A model generated the notes under the pieces. The model searched no databases, had not been told where the DNA came from, and was given only the letters and a program-made list of their open reading frames with translations. Below are positions 1 through 11,493 of a DNA stretch of 64,000 nt, piece after piece (within the stretch, counting starts at the first letter, position 1; every line of letters begins with the position of its first letter). Origin of the DNA: Gossypium raimondii (lineage: Eukaryota; Streptophyta; Magnoliopsida; Malvales; Malvaceae); NCBI RefSeq assembly GCF_025698545.1, contig NC_068565.1:6200001-6264000 (forward strand), in the 5' to 3' direction. Position numbers and translations under genes: made by a program.

Positions 1-859
1 AATTGTTGATGCTCTTTCAGTTTCACCCAATGCTTCCCCTTGAAGAGTTGGATTCTGATTATGTAAACCAAATTTATGGTAAAAGGCAAAATATATCACC
101 ATAAATCAACAGATTTTTCTTAAAAAAGATTCATCCTATTAATAAACGAATTACTTATAATTAAGAGCTTGCCTGCTTGCTTTCCTTTATGTGATGTCCC
201 TTCTTCGAATGTTTATTTTGGCATAGTGATTTATTTAGCTTTTCAATTTTACAGAACAATTTTTAATTTTTCTTTTACATTTTTAGCCCTTCAAATAATA
301 GTATTTGCCATTTTCCTCCAAAATTGAATGAAAAACAGTTATTTTTATTTGTAATTTTCCTTCGAATAACAGTGTTTGTCATTTTATTATTAAATCACAT
401 CAGTGATATTTACATAAAGCCATCGGTTTCTCTTGATTTTCAAATAAAGGCTAGGTTTTATCCAAATTAAGTTCTTATGAGTGTTTTTTCGTTTTATGTT
501 TGATTTGAGGTGAAAATGTAGATATTATATTGCAATATTTTTCAAACCAAAAATTAGGGCTTCGAGTTTTGAAACCAAAAATTGAGGCTTTTATCATAAA
601 ATTTTAAAATAATCAATAAAATAATCAAACTCTAAATTGTGATATATTAACAAAAGTTCACCTTCTTCAAGATTAATATGGATTTCAAATAGCTATTATA
701 AAAAAAAAGCACAATATAATAATCAACTCAATTAAGACATAATCTCATTCAGGTATTAAGAATAACTTCAGCAAATTAGCACAACATTCCTTCAATTGAT
801 ATTTCTTCACATGTGAATTAATTATCTATTTATAGATTTAATATGATAGACTTAGGTAT
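1..859. other. AT-rich intergenic DNA, no gene seen
   Basis: I see no open frame with a recognisable product and no repeat boundary that I can support. The stretch is AT-rich with poly-T and poly-A runs. Confidence 0.5.
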
Positions 860-1052
860 TTAGCATTACTTTTAGAAAGTACTTTTAAGACAAACAATAC
901 TTTTGAGATAAAATTATTGCTAAACAAGATGCTTTTAACTTTTTTAAAAGTACTTTTGGAACAGAAATTGTTTTAGAAAAGTACTTTTTTGGCCAAAAGC
1001 AAAAGCAGAAGCATAACTTTTACTCAAACGTGCTTCTGAGAAGCAATACTAA
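860..1052. mobile_element. MITE-like inverted-repeat element (non-coding)
   Basis: The left end reads TTAGCATTACTTTTAGAAAG. The reverse complement of the right end reads TTAGTATTGCTTCTCAGAAG. They agree over about 20 positions with a few mismatches, so this is a 193-bp element with terminal inverted repeats and no coding capacity. I could not identify a convincing target-site duplication, so the superfamily is unassigned. The composition (repeated CTTTTAAAAG-like and AGAAGC blocks) is typical of short plant DNA transposon derivatives. Confidence 0.45.
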
Positions 1053-1584
1053 ACTAACTTAATCGACCAACACAATCCAAATTAAACATAATTTTATAAT
1101 AGTATAAATAATCTTCAATCTTATCCAAAAATAAATTAAAATTAATCTCTTTAAAACCTGCACATAAATCCACCTAAATATGGCATGACAATTGAAACAC
1201 CAAATATCTTTGTGGTCTTAGGTGCACATATTTCGTGCATGGAAATCTTGACTTTTGGGGCTTTTAAAGGCTCAACACCTTATAACATAAATTGCATAAT
1301 TTTACATATAAAATCAAATTTGTACTTAAACCAATTTGATCTCAGAATGCTTGAAGGATCAAAACCTTGATTTTTCTTTAACTAGATAAAAAGGAGTGTA
1401 GTCACTCATAAATACATATTAAAATGTTTATAGAAAAAATTAAATTTAGGATTCAAGGATGAAATCACAATTATCTAACCATTTGACCAAAAGAGCTAAT
1501 ATGTCAAAAATATTAATTAAAAAAAAGACTAACATTTAACTATCTAACCAAAACAACTAATTTGTTAATTTCCAATAAAAACAC
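1053..1584. other. Intergenic DNA, no gene seen
   Basis: AT-rich. The short open frame at 1185-1370 has no recognisable domain and no support from a second copy. Confidence 0.45.
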
Positions 1585-2315
1585 ATATTTGATGAGTGTC
1601 GAGTCCACCAATATAAACCTACGCCTAATTTGCAATTTAAGCAGTATAAGGAGTAGGGTCGATCCCTCAGAGACTGGGTTTACTAAAAATTGTTTCTCTC
1701 TCGACCAGATTCGTGTCTGGGCAGTTGTCGTGCCCAAGAAATTTGGGGGAGGATAAAATTGAAAACCTGGAATCTGAAATAAACAAGGAAAAAAAATGCG
1801 TGAAAAGTAAAAGCTGAAAATGAAATAAAAACAGTTAAATAAATCTGAAATAAAATTAATTAAACTAAGCTTAGCTTTAGGCACGGGTTTTTCTCGTCTT
1901 TGAACCGATCCTCGAAATTAGATTGCCGAAACCATTTTTATTTTGAAAAACGGGGTCAACTTGGATTTTGGAAAAAAAAATGAAAATGAGAGTTGCCACC
2001 GATCCTTTTTATTTAGGTGTGATCGGGTCACCTCAAAAAGTGGTTATTTTTAATAAGCGATTTGACTTTATTAAAACAACGATTTTGGTCCACAAAATTC
2101 AGAAAAACGGGTTTGGGAGTCGGTCACTTACGAGGAAGGATTAGCACCCTCGTAACGCCCAAAAATTTTGGTACCTAGTTAATTAATTAATGTCTTAATG
2201 TCGAAAATTGAAAACTTTGAAGAGATTTAAAATACGATCTTTTTTTTTTTAGAAAACTTATATAAAACAAGTTACTCGATAAGACCCTCTAATTTCGAAA
2301 AGAGAAAATGTCACA

Positions 2316-2660
2316 CCCAATAAGTTAGGGCATGATATTTCACTTCCTCAAAAACGAGCTTGTCCAAAAAACTCGTGCAATAAAATTTAAAAGGATATTC
2401 AATTGTTTAAGTCAGATGAAGAAATAGCAACCCAATACGTTAGGGCACAATTTCTCAAAATTCTAAACATTTAATATTACCTTTATTATTTTTAGAAAAA
2501 ATCCTCATCTCGAGAAAACAACGTGTCATATCCAATGCGTTAGGACACAACGTATTGAATTCTCAATAATGAGCTTTTTATTTATGTTTTGATTAAAGAG
2601 CTAGCATTCTCGATTATTCAGATTCAACGAAAGAGTTGGAACCCAATACGTTAGGGCTCA
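2316..2660 (+). repeat. Four diverged copies of a CCCAATACGTTAGGGCAC motif, about 100-115 bp apart
   Basis: The motif occurs at about 2316, 2431, 2531 and 2642 (CCCAATAAGTTAGGGC, CCCAATACGTTAGGGCACAA, TCCAATGCGTTAGGACACAA, CCCAATACGTTAGGGCT). Three inverted equivalents lie in the related LTR at 23853-24078. This is an old tandem array inside U3. Confidence 0.7.
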
Positions 2661-2790
2661 ATCCTCTCGAAGATTCCAAATACCGAGTATTGCCTTTATT
2701 TTTCAAAATTTTCTCTTTATACGAATTTGGGTAAAAATTATATAATGGAGTAACAATTGTGATAATGTAAATATAAATAGCATGATCAAG

Positions 2791-2857
<67 letters not shown>
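2791..2857. repeat. Compound microsatellite (AAC)n(AAT)n
   Basis: About ten AAC units run directly into about twelve AAT units. The related LTR at 21972-24460 has an ATT tract in the matching region on the other strand. Confidence 0.95.
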
Positions 2858-2858
<1 letters not shown>

Positions 2859-3710
2859 AAAGATAAATAAAAAACAAATCAATCATGTATACACAATATC
2901 AAGTAAATAAACATATAAAACCGAAGCATTTAAAGAATATAATAATGATAATAATGGTCATGTGAATAAATAAATAAATAAACATCAAGTAAAGCAATAA
3001 TAATAACAAAGAAAATAGATAAAAAATTATAAAATATAAAAATATATATGTACATATAAGAAAAATATATATGTATGTGAATTATAAAAATAAAAAATAA
3101 AAATAAAAATAAAAATATAAATATACATATTTTAATATGTAAAAAATATATATATGTATGTATATAAAATTATGAAACATAGAAAATATATAAAAGTATG
3201 TGTATATATATATTTATAAAATTAAAAATGTGTACGTATATGTATATATTATAAAACGTATGTATGTATACATGCATATATATAACAAAATTTAAAATTT
3301 TAAAGGCATAAAAAGTAAATATAATGATACAAGATTAATGATGCCACATAATAGTATTAATAATATTAAAATAATTAATTTAATAATAAAAACTAAAATA
3401 ACAAATAGATGATTAAATAGCATCAATAATCAAAGACCAATGAATTTAAAAAGAGAGTATAAAATAAAAAATATAAGGCAAAATAAAATGTAAACAAATT
3501 TGAAAATAATGAATTTGAAAATGAATAATAAGGGAAAAAGAGATTTGAAATCAACAATATACAAATCAATAAATAAATTATACACAAATCAACAAAATAA
3601 GAACATGCCACAGAAAATAAGAACACAAGAGAGAGAGAAATTTGAGTGAATACTCTTAAGAATTATTATTACTCCCAACTCCCAGTGTTTTACAATGAAG
3701 GGAGAGGCCT

Positions 3711-3722
3711 CTATTTATAGTT
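3711..3722 (+). promoter_or_regulatory. TATA-like box of the inner solo LTR
   Basis: CTCTATTTATAG about 310 bp before the LTR end is a plausible RNA polymerase II core promoter. No activity can be inferred from sequence alone. Confidence 0.45.
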
Positions 3723-5130
3723 GGGCCTCCCCAAATCCAACGGTACAGATCAATTATATCAACGGCTAAGATTAAAGGGTATCTACAAATTAAATCTCTA
3801 AGATTACAAAATCATATCTTCTAAGATTGCATATCAACCTAAGGTTGCATATCCTTGAAGATTATGTTTCCATAAGCTTGTAGATGGACCTTCAACCTTT
3901 TCAAGTAATGGGCCATTCCGATCGGGCCAAACAATATAATTTTGTACTAGACTTGGACTTTGTTTTGTTATTTTGGGTTTATTATTTTTTTGTGAGCCCG
4001 GGCTAAATTGGCCTATTACATAGATGAACTCCTCTTTTCCAATAAGCTAGTTATAGCTACCAAGGACGCCTCAGACACCAACTCTTCCTTGTGTAAATTA
4101 GTTATGGAACATCCAATAACTAACCCTTACCTATCGAACAACGAACGAAACGTTTGTGATTTAGAACTCCAACAGCTTTGCGTTCTAGAGCGCCTAGCTC
4201 GAACCAATGCCCTTAACCGCGTGGGACATTTAAATCTAGTTACTACTTCCCTTGACGGAACCAAACAACAATCTCCACTTGGCATGCCAATGTGTTCACA
4301 GAAAATCGATTAGACAATCGATCATTTTGGAATTCCAACTGTACGTCTAACCACACTAAATCAAACGACGTCTTTTTTGACTTTGTGTTGATTTGACTTT
4401 GTGAGTTGACAAAATCATACTCTTAATCTGGAGAAATAATAAGTACTGGAATTTAGGAGTTAAATTGCTTGGGTTCATAACTCTCGGATCTTGACGAGGC
4501 TAACTCCGACCTAAAGCTAAAAATAGATTTAGTTGATTAAGGTTTGGGACATGTTGGTATTGGTCATAATTGGAGAAGATTGAATAAATGATAAAAATGA
4601 AAATAAATGGGCGAAGGTGACGCAAGGTTTGAGTGCTAAAGCTAGAAACTAATAGATGGAAAAATATAAGAAATTGATTTCGGCAACTAAATTTGCAAAA
4701 AGGAAAGAAAAGACTGAATTGCAAGAGAAATAAGCTTGATCGAAAACTTGATTAATGACTTCATTCAAGCCTTGATGATTAAATGAACAAAGTAGCCCCC
4801 TATTTATACTAGTGGTTTTGCTAAATTAAGAGCCACTAACCATAGAAAATTAAGGAAATAAAATATTCCATGATATAAAAATCCCTACATAATCTCCCGC
4901 TAAGTCAAACATAAAATTTCAGCTAATTAATCTTAGAAAAATTCTGCTTTGGCTCGCCTTCTTTGCTCCTTTCTTCAATCTAGCCAGATTGTTTCATTTT
5001 TCTTCTATTTAGCCCCAAATTGCACCCCTGCACAAAATTCAATATAAACATGGAAAAATCTGTGGTGCACTCTCATTAATTAACCAATTTAATTACATAA
5101 AATATGTAATTTTAGCATTTAATCAATATT

Positions 5131-6234
5131 GTAGGACGCATTTTCAACAGACATGGCTAAGAGTGCACTCTGTAGGATGTGTTTTCCTTTCTCTCTCTAA
5201 ATACAGCATAGATCAATAAATTTTGAAAATTTCAGTATACTTTCTTAAATTAGCCATAATATATGTTACCATTTTTTATTAAGATACCATAAATTAATGC
5301 ACAAGTGTTGTTTTTTTCAAAAACAACCAAATAAAAGAAAGTTATAAATTCACAATAACTACTACATTGAAAGTTTTAATAATTACTAGAGATGCGTCAC
5401 TTTAATTAAATTTTAATAACTACACCCTAACCTTGTCATCATCAGGCCTCTCTAATGGCAAACTACCGTCAACCAATTTGACGTTGCCAAAAGAACCCCA
5501 ACACTCGTTATTGTATAAGTGATGTATAAAAATCAAGTCATAATCTCCTCATTATCATCTTGAGATCTGGTTTCTCATTCAATATTATGTTATTATCTTG
5601 ATTTCCAATGAATTTGGATATGTACTTACTTTAAAACTGATGAGCAACGTTTACCCTTTAAATGGAGTTAAATCTTTCTTAGTTGAAACTACGATAAGGG
5701 CATAGAATTTAATACATCTGTTAATTTTGGGTGTTCATTGCCCAATCAAGACTTTGTAAGTGGTAACCTCCCATAACCTTCGAAGTGAAAAACGTAATCT
5801 AACTATGGTTACATTTAATATGTCGATTTAATGCAAATGTCCCAATCATGAGACGGAGCTAAAGGTTAACTATTTGCATCCTGTCCTTATTTATAGTTTG
5901 TTTAGTTAATATGTCAATTTCGTAAGGGTCTCTATCAACTTAAAAAAAAAAAAAACATGATAGTCTTGACTTTCAAAACGAAAAATACATCATAGCAAAC
6001 GCAATTTAATGCTCATTACATCAACATGTCTCAATCTTGAGATTGAGGGAAAGGATTACTATGGTTCTTATTTGCTTCCTAGCCTTATTTTAATGTCTGT
6101 TTAGTCAAAGATCAAATTTATGGGGCAATATCGAATATCGTTTTTGGTTAAAGATGAAACAATTAGACTTAAATCAAACTTACTGCCAACCAATTCATTC
6201 ATTTTTTTCACTAAAATATTATTAGTAAATGTCC
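5131..6234. other. Intergenic DNA between the nested LTRs and the TNL1 promoter
   Basis: No gene recognised. Two diverged copies of a segment of about 100 bp, roughly 200 bp apart (about 5830-5910 and 6010-6110), share TAATGC, TCCCAATC/TCTCAATC, TTTGC(A/T)TCC, CCTTATTT and GTTTAGT. This is an imperfect tandem duplication. Confidence 0.4.
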
Positions 6235-6569
6235 TGTGGATTACCATGCCAGCAACGTCGTTTGTCCTTTGTAATCATTGCAATATTTTATTATAGTATT
6301 TAACCACCCGTATGGCCTGGCCGTCGTACTCTAAGAGCCAAGTTACTATTCACTCTCCATCAACCTTCTTCGAATAGCAGTTCTCGAAGTTTAGAATTTC
6401 AGCTATTCTTTTGTTTAAAGGTGCACTAATTGGCCAGCTTTTCCGTGACAAAAGAATCATGAAAACCTGTAACTGCTAATTAGATCCTAACGATTGAGTT
6501 ATATCTTCCTCCTCTGTCCGTTTGTCTCACCCTCGTCAACATCATTTTGAATTTAGCTGCTAAAAACCA
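6235..6569 (+). promoter_or_regulatory. TNL1 upstream region, homologous to the TNL2 and TNL3 upstream regions
   Basis: Shared blocks include TTACNATNCC, TTTGTC(C/T)TTTG(T/C)AATCATT(G/A)CAATATTTTATTATA, AGAGCC(A/T)AGTTACTA and CACTCTCCATCAAC. The same blocks precede TNL2 (39372-39703) and end the window (63824-64000). Similarity to those regions appears to stop near 6235, which marks the proximal edge of the duplicated unit. Confidence 0.6.
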
Positions 6570-7008
6570 ATGGTTAGATTCGATAGTGAGACATCTTCCT
6601 CATCATCGTCATCTCCTTCGTTGTTTTCACCATCTTCTGCTTCTCGAGGGAAACATGACGTTTTCTTGAGTTTTAGAGGTGAGGATACCCGCCAGAACTT
6701 CACGGATCATCTTTATGCTGCGTTCAAAAGGAGAGGAATCATCGCTTTTAGGGATGACGAAAAGCTCGAGACAGGTGAAGCCATAGCACCTGAGCTCTTC
6801 AAAGCAATTCATGAGTCATGATGCTCTGTAATCGTTTTGTCGGAAGGGTATTGTTTTTCGAGTTGGTGCCTAGAAGAGCTTTCCGAGATTATTCAACAGA
6901 AAAACGCTAAGGGACATAATGTCTTCCCCATTTTCTATTATGTGGATCCATCAGATTTGAGAAAACAAATCGGGAAAGTTCAAGAAGCAAGCATGAAAAG
7001 AATTTCGA
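6570..7008 (+). pseudogene. TNL1 exon 1, 5' part: TIR domain fragment
   Basis: The start codon at 6570 is chosen because it aligns with the TNL2 start. A Ser-rich leader is followed by [20 protein letters not shown], the TIR signature. A TGA at 6819-6821 interrupts it, and the same frame resumes with [17 protein letters not shown], which retains the glutamate at the position of the plant TIR NADase catalytic residue. About 7 bases are missing before the copia junction. Confidence 0.9.
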
Positions 7009-7511
7009 AGTTAAAGTTAGTTTCCATGCAAAGGTGGCCATGCAGAAGAATACGTTGCAGGCATTCGAGCCTTGGTCTGCAGGAACTGAAGCCTGAAGCT
7101 TAATGTTGCCGATCCACTTGGTGGTTTTGGTTGTTTTTTGATTAGTTTGTAATTTAGTTCATGTTGAACTAAGTAGGTAAATGTTTTGGTATTGATTGAT
7201 TGAAAAATCAGCAATGCAAGTTGTACAAGCTAATCTTGTAAGTTTCAATGCAAATTAGTGGTGTTAGGTAATTGATTAGGTGATTACTTGTTTGTTTTAC
7301 TTGTTGACTAATATATGTAATGGCTAAAAGCCTTGTTTGAATGTTAATGAAAAATATCAGCTCACTTTCATTCAATCTCTCTCTCTTTTTTGTTCTTCAC
7401 TAGCTAGTTTCATTTTCTGCATTGTTTTCTGAGTTTGTTTCTTCAGCAAGGCTCAAGGCTTGCTATCCAAGCAAGACCAAAACAGTCTGTTGCTGCCTCT
7501 TTGCACCAACA
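7009..7511 (+). repeat. 5' LTR of copia 1
   Basis: It matches 11488-11990 except for about six substitutions and the first base. It contains an inverted repeat TTAGTTCA-TGT-TGAACTAA at 7154-7172. Confidence 0.93.
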
Positions 7512-7527
7512 ATTGGTATCTAGAGCC
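7512..7527 (+). other. Primer-binding site of copia 1
   Basis: ATTGGTATCTAGAGCC directly follows the LTR and resembles the initiator-Met tRNA complement TGGTATCAGAGC, with one extra T. The copia at 44047 has the uninterrupted version. Confidence 0.8.
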
Positions 7528-7567
7528 TTTGTCTTAGTGGACCTGTTGCTTCAAATCAAGGAACCTG

Positions 7568-10500
7568 ATGGCTTCTTCAGGATTTTCACCAGCAGCCCCA
7601 CCAGTCTTCAATGGGGAAGGCTTCCACATATGGCTGGTAAAGATGAAGACTTACCTGCAGGCCTTTGATCTGTGGGAAGTTGTCAACACAGATGCTGAGT
7701 CAGCACCACTGAGGGCCAATCCCACAGTAGCTCAGATCAGGCAACATGCCGATGAAAGGACCAAAAGGCACAAAGCCATGTCTTGCATCCAAACTGTGTG
7801 TCAGATGTCATCTTCACCAGAATTATGGCTTGTGAGACTCCAAAACAGGCATGGGATAAGCTTAAGGAGGAGTTTCAAGGCACTGAAAGGACAAGGCAAC
7901 AGCAGCTGTTGAATTTAAGAAGGGATTTCGAGAATCTGAAGATGAGGGAAGAATAAACAGTGAAGCAGTATGCAGATAGAATCATGGCAGTGGTTAACAG
8001 CATAAGGCTCCTTGGTGAGCACTTTGATGAGGCAAGAATAGTGGAGAAAGTCCTCTCCACTTTGCCTGAGAGATATGAGGCAAAGATATCCTCCTTAGAG
8101 GACTCAAGAGACCTTGCTAGCATCTCTTTGACTGAGCTTATCAACACCTTCTATGCTCAGGAACAAAGGAGAGCTAGCAGAGCTGAAGACCACCAGGAAG
8201 GTGTATTTCAAGCCAAGACAAGAGAGGCCTCGAGCACCAATGCTCCAAGAGGCAAAAAGCCTTGGAAAAGCAGGCCTAAGCCTGATGCTGCAAGGAGTAA
8301 TGATCAGCCCTGCAGATATTGTAAAAGACCTGGACATCCAGAAGATAGATGCTGGTTTAGACCAGATGCAGTATGTCAATACTGCAAGAAGAAAGGCCAT
8401 GTTGAGAGGGTTTGCAAAAGCAAAACCAAGCCAAGGCAGAGCCAATTTCAACAACCAAAGGTTGAAGCTCGAGTAGCTGAGGACAGTAATGACCAAGAAG
8501 AGCAGGTCTTTGCTGTTTCTTGCTTAGCTGCTGAGAAGAAATGCTCAAAAGGGTGGCTACTGGACAGTGGCTGCACCAACCACATGTCACCAGATGCATC
8601 TTTGTTCAAAACCTTGGACAGAAGCTGTAAAACTAAGGTTAAGGTTGGAAATGGTCAGTTTATAAAAGCTGAAGGAAGAGGAGAAGTGCTGATATGTACT
8701 CCTACAGGCAACAAAGTCATTTCAAATGTTCTGCTGGTACCTGAGATTGACAGAAATCTCCTTAGCATTGCTCAACTGCTTGAGAAAGGCTATTCTGTTG
8801 TGTTCAAGGATAAACACTGCCACATAGCTGATCCAAGTGGATCAAGCCTTATGACAGTCACAATGACTGATAAATGCTTTGAGGTCCATTGGTCAAATGA
8901 CTCAAAGTCAGCATACACAGCCTCTACAGATGATTCCAAGCTCTGGCATCAAAGGCTCGGGCATGCCAACTTCAGATTAATGGCTCAAATGGCCAAAGAA
9001 GTCCTGGCAGAGAACTTCACCAATTCAGTGGAGCATGATGATGTGTGTGAAGTGTGCCAGATAGGAAAACAGGCAAGATTACCATTCCCAGCAAACTCAG
9101 CATGGAGAGCCACTGAAAAATTGCAGCTGGTGCACTCTGATGTATGTGGACCTATGAGGACTGAATCACTCAGCAATAATGGTATTTCATCCTATTCATT
9201 GATGATTTTACAAGGTTTTGCTGGATTTTCTTTCTGAAACACAAGTCTGAGGTAGCTCAAGTGTTTGTGAAGTTTAAAACTGCTGAAGAGACAGAAACAG
9301 GTTGCAAGCTGAAATCATTAAGGACAGACAATGGCACTGAGTACACTTCAGCTCAGTTTCAAGCCATTTGCAATGATGCTGGTATCAAACACCAGCTTAC
9401 AAATGTCTACACACCTCAGCAGAATGGGGTAGCTGAAAGAAAGAACAGAAGTCTGATGGATATGGCAAGATGTCTTCTGTTTGAGAAGAAACTGCCCAAG
9501 ACCATGTGGGATGAGGCAGTAAACACTGCTGTTTACCTTCAGAATAGGCTCCCTACCAAAGCCCTTGCATCCAAGACACCTTTCGAGGCTTGGTTCGGTT
9601 TCAAGCCTTCTTTGGCACACCTGAAGGTGTTTGGTTGCCTGTGCTATGCATAAATACCAGCAGCAAAGAGAGACAAGATCTCTGAAAGGGCTCAACCAGG
9701 TGTTCTAATAGGCTATAGCTCATTCAAAAAGGGCTACAGGGTTCTGGATCCCTTGACAAACAAAGTCCAGGTGAGCAGAGATGTCATCTTTGATGAAAAA
9801 GCCTGCTGGAATTGGGAGAAAAATGAGCGTAGCGCTTCGAAGACACGGTGCCAAATCAAGCTGAGTTTGAGCAGCTAGGACCTGAAATGGATGTTGATGA
9901 TGTGCCTGTGAGAGGAATAAGGCCCTTAGATGAAATTTATGAAAGAGCACAGATTGCTATAGCAGAACCAACCAGTTTTGAAGAGGCCGAGTCTGATGAA
10001 AGCTGGAAGCAGGCTATGGCTGATGAAATCAACATGATACAGAAGAACCAAACATGGGAGTTGGTTGATAAGCCTGCTGGAAAGAAGGCCATTGGAGTGA
10101 AGTGGGTCTATCGAGCTAAATAAAATGCAGATGGCAGTCTTAACAAGCTGAAAGCCAGGCTTGTTGTCAAAGGTTTTAGCCAAAGGTATGGTTTGGACTA
10201 CTTGGAGACCTTTGCACCAGTAGCCAGACTTGACACTGTCAGAATGATAGTTGCTTTGGCTGCTCAAAATCAGTGGACCATTCATCAGCTTGATGTTAAG
10301 TCTGCATTTCCCAATGGTTTCCTGGAAGAAGAGATCTACATCGAGCAGCCTCAAGGGTTTGTAGTCACTGGTAAAGAACACATGGTCTACAGGTTAAAAA
10401 AGGCCTTGTATGGCCTGAAACAAGCTCCTCGAGCCTGGTATGCTCGAATCGATTCCTACTTGCTCAGTTTGGAATTCGAGAGAAGTGCCAGTGAACCAAC

Positions 10501-11493
10501 TTTGTATGTGAAGAAAATCGTCGAGACTCACTTATCTTGTCACTCTATGTTGATGATCTGTTAGTAACTGGAGGAGACAAAAATATGCTGCATGATTTCA
10601 AGAAGAAAATGATGAAAATGTTTGAGATGTCTGATCTAGGCAGAATGAATTACTTTCTAGGAATGGAAGTAAGACAAAATTCAACTGGAATCTTTCTCAG
10701 CCAGAGTTCTTTTGCTATGAAGGTCTTAAACAAGTTCTCAATGAAGAATTGCAAGCCAACAAGCACACCAATGGCTGTTGGAATGAAGCTATCAAGGTAT
10801 GAAACTGGTGAACCAGTTTGTGAGACTATGTACAAGAGTCTCATTAGTAGTCTATTGTATTTGACTGCAACAAGGCCCGACATTATGTTTGCAGTTAGTG
10901 TGCTATCCAGATACATGAATTACTGCAAAGATCTGCACCTTCAAGCAGCAAAAAGGGTGCTAAGATACATCAAAGGAACCATTAATCATGGTGTAATGTT
11001 CAAAAGGGTTGAAAACATGAAGTTAGTAGGATATGTCGATAGTGATTGGGCTGGATCGAGTGATGACATGAGAAGCACATCTGGATACTCATTTAGTCTT
11101 GGTTCAGGCATGTTTTGCTGGAGTTCTAAGAAACAAAGTCTGGTAGCACAATCAACAGCAGAAGCTGAATATGTTGCTGCTGCATCTGCTGTGAATCAAG
11201 CCATATGGCTTAGAAAAATCTTGGCTGATTTAAACCAAAACCAAGAAGAAGCAACAGAGATTTACTGTGACAACAAATCTGCTGTTGCAATTGCAAAGAA
11301 TCCCATCTTCCATGGCAGAACCAAGCACTTCAATATCAAATTACATGTTATAAGGGAGAAAATCGAGCTGGTTCATTGCAATTCGGAGGAGCAAATTGCA
11401 GACATTTTTACCAAGGCACTCAATGTGTCAAGGTTTATGAAATTAAAAGGGAAGCTAGGCGTAACCAGCATAGAAACTAAGGAGGAGTGTTAA
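7568..11493 (+). pseudogene. Copia 1 gag-pol polyprotein, frameshifted
   Basis: Gag starts with ATG at 7568 (MASSGFSPAAP). Two CCHC zinc knuckles follow (CRYCKRPGHPEDRC and CQYCKKKGHVERVC). Protease has WLLDSGCTNHM. Integrase has the H-H-C-C finger (LWHQRLGHANF, CEVCQIGKQ) and then D (VHSDVCGPM), D (TDNGTEYTS) and E (GVAERKNRS). RT has LDVKSAF and YVDDLL, and RNase H has DSDWAGS and STAEAEYVA. Breaks: a frame loss near 7795, TAA near 7955, a shift near 9175, stops near 9651 and 10121, and a shift near 10525. Six-frame pieces are 7568-7912, 7960-9237, 9261-9653, 9848-10123, 10193-10564 and 10537-11493. No complete polyprotein can be made. Confidence 0.93.

Larger units (their letters stand above)
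1924..4020 (+). mobile_element. Inner solo LTR (long gypsy-like LTR), 2097 bp
   Basis: It begins TGCCGAAACC, ends GGCCTATTACA and is flanked by the exact 5-bp repeat TAGAT (1919-1923 and 4021-4025). It sits wholly inside the older solo LTR at 1590-5125. The first few hundred bases (ACGGGGTCAAC..., TTTGGTCCAC, GAGGAAGGATTAGCACCCTCG) match the reverse complement of the solo LTR ending at 24460, so both belong to one family. It contains an (AAC)n(AAT)n tract, AT-rich low-complexity DNA and a TATA-like box CTATTTATAG about 1.79 kb in, which implies a long U3. No coding region. The gypsy assignment rests on LTR length and style only. Confidence 0.82.
1590..5125 (+). mobile_element. Outer solo LTR (gypsy-like), split by a younger solo LTR
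   Basis: The element begins TGATGAGTGTCG and ends ATTTAATCA, giving TGAT...ATCA ends. It is flanked by the exact 5-bp direct repeat ATATT (1585-1589 and 5126-5130), a standard LTR-retrotransposon target duplication. Removing the inner insertion (1924-4020 plus one TAGAT copy) leaves about 1434 bp. There is no internal coding region, primer site or second LTR, so it is a solo LTR formed by LTR-LTR recombination. A TATA-like box (CTATTTATAC, 4800-4809) near the right end sets the plus orientation. The element at 56789-58107 is a relative: it shares the TGATG start, the AGTAGGGTC block and the CCCCTATTTATA box. Confidence 0.8.

Noticed and set aside
2614..2886. Ile/Val-rich minus-strand frame resembling a transmembrane helix
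   Set aside because: It is the translated (AAC)n(AAT)n microsatellite.
4008..4313. 101-residue open frame
   Set aside because: It crosses the end of the inner solo LTR into the outer LTR, so it is a chance frame at a nested junction.
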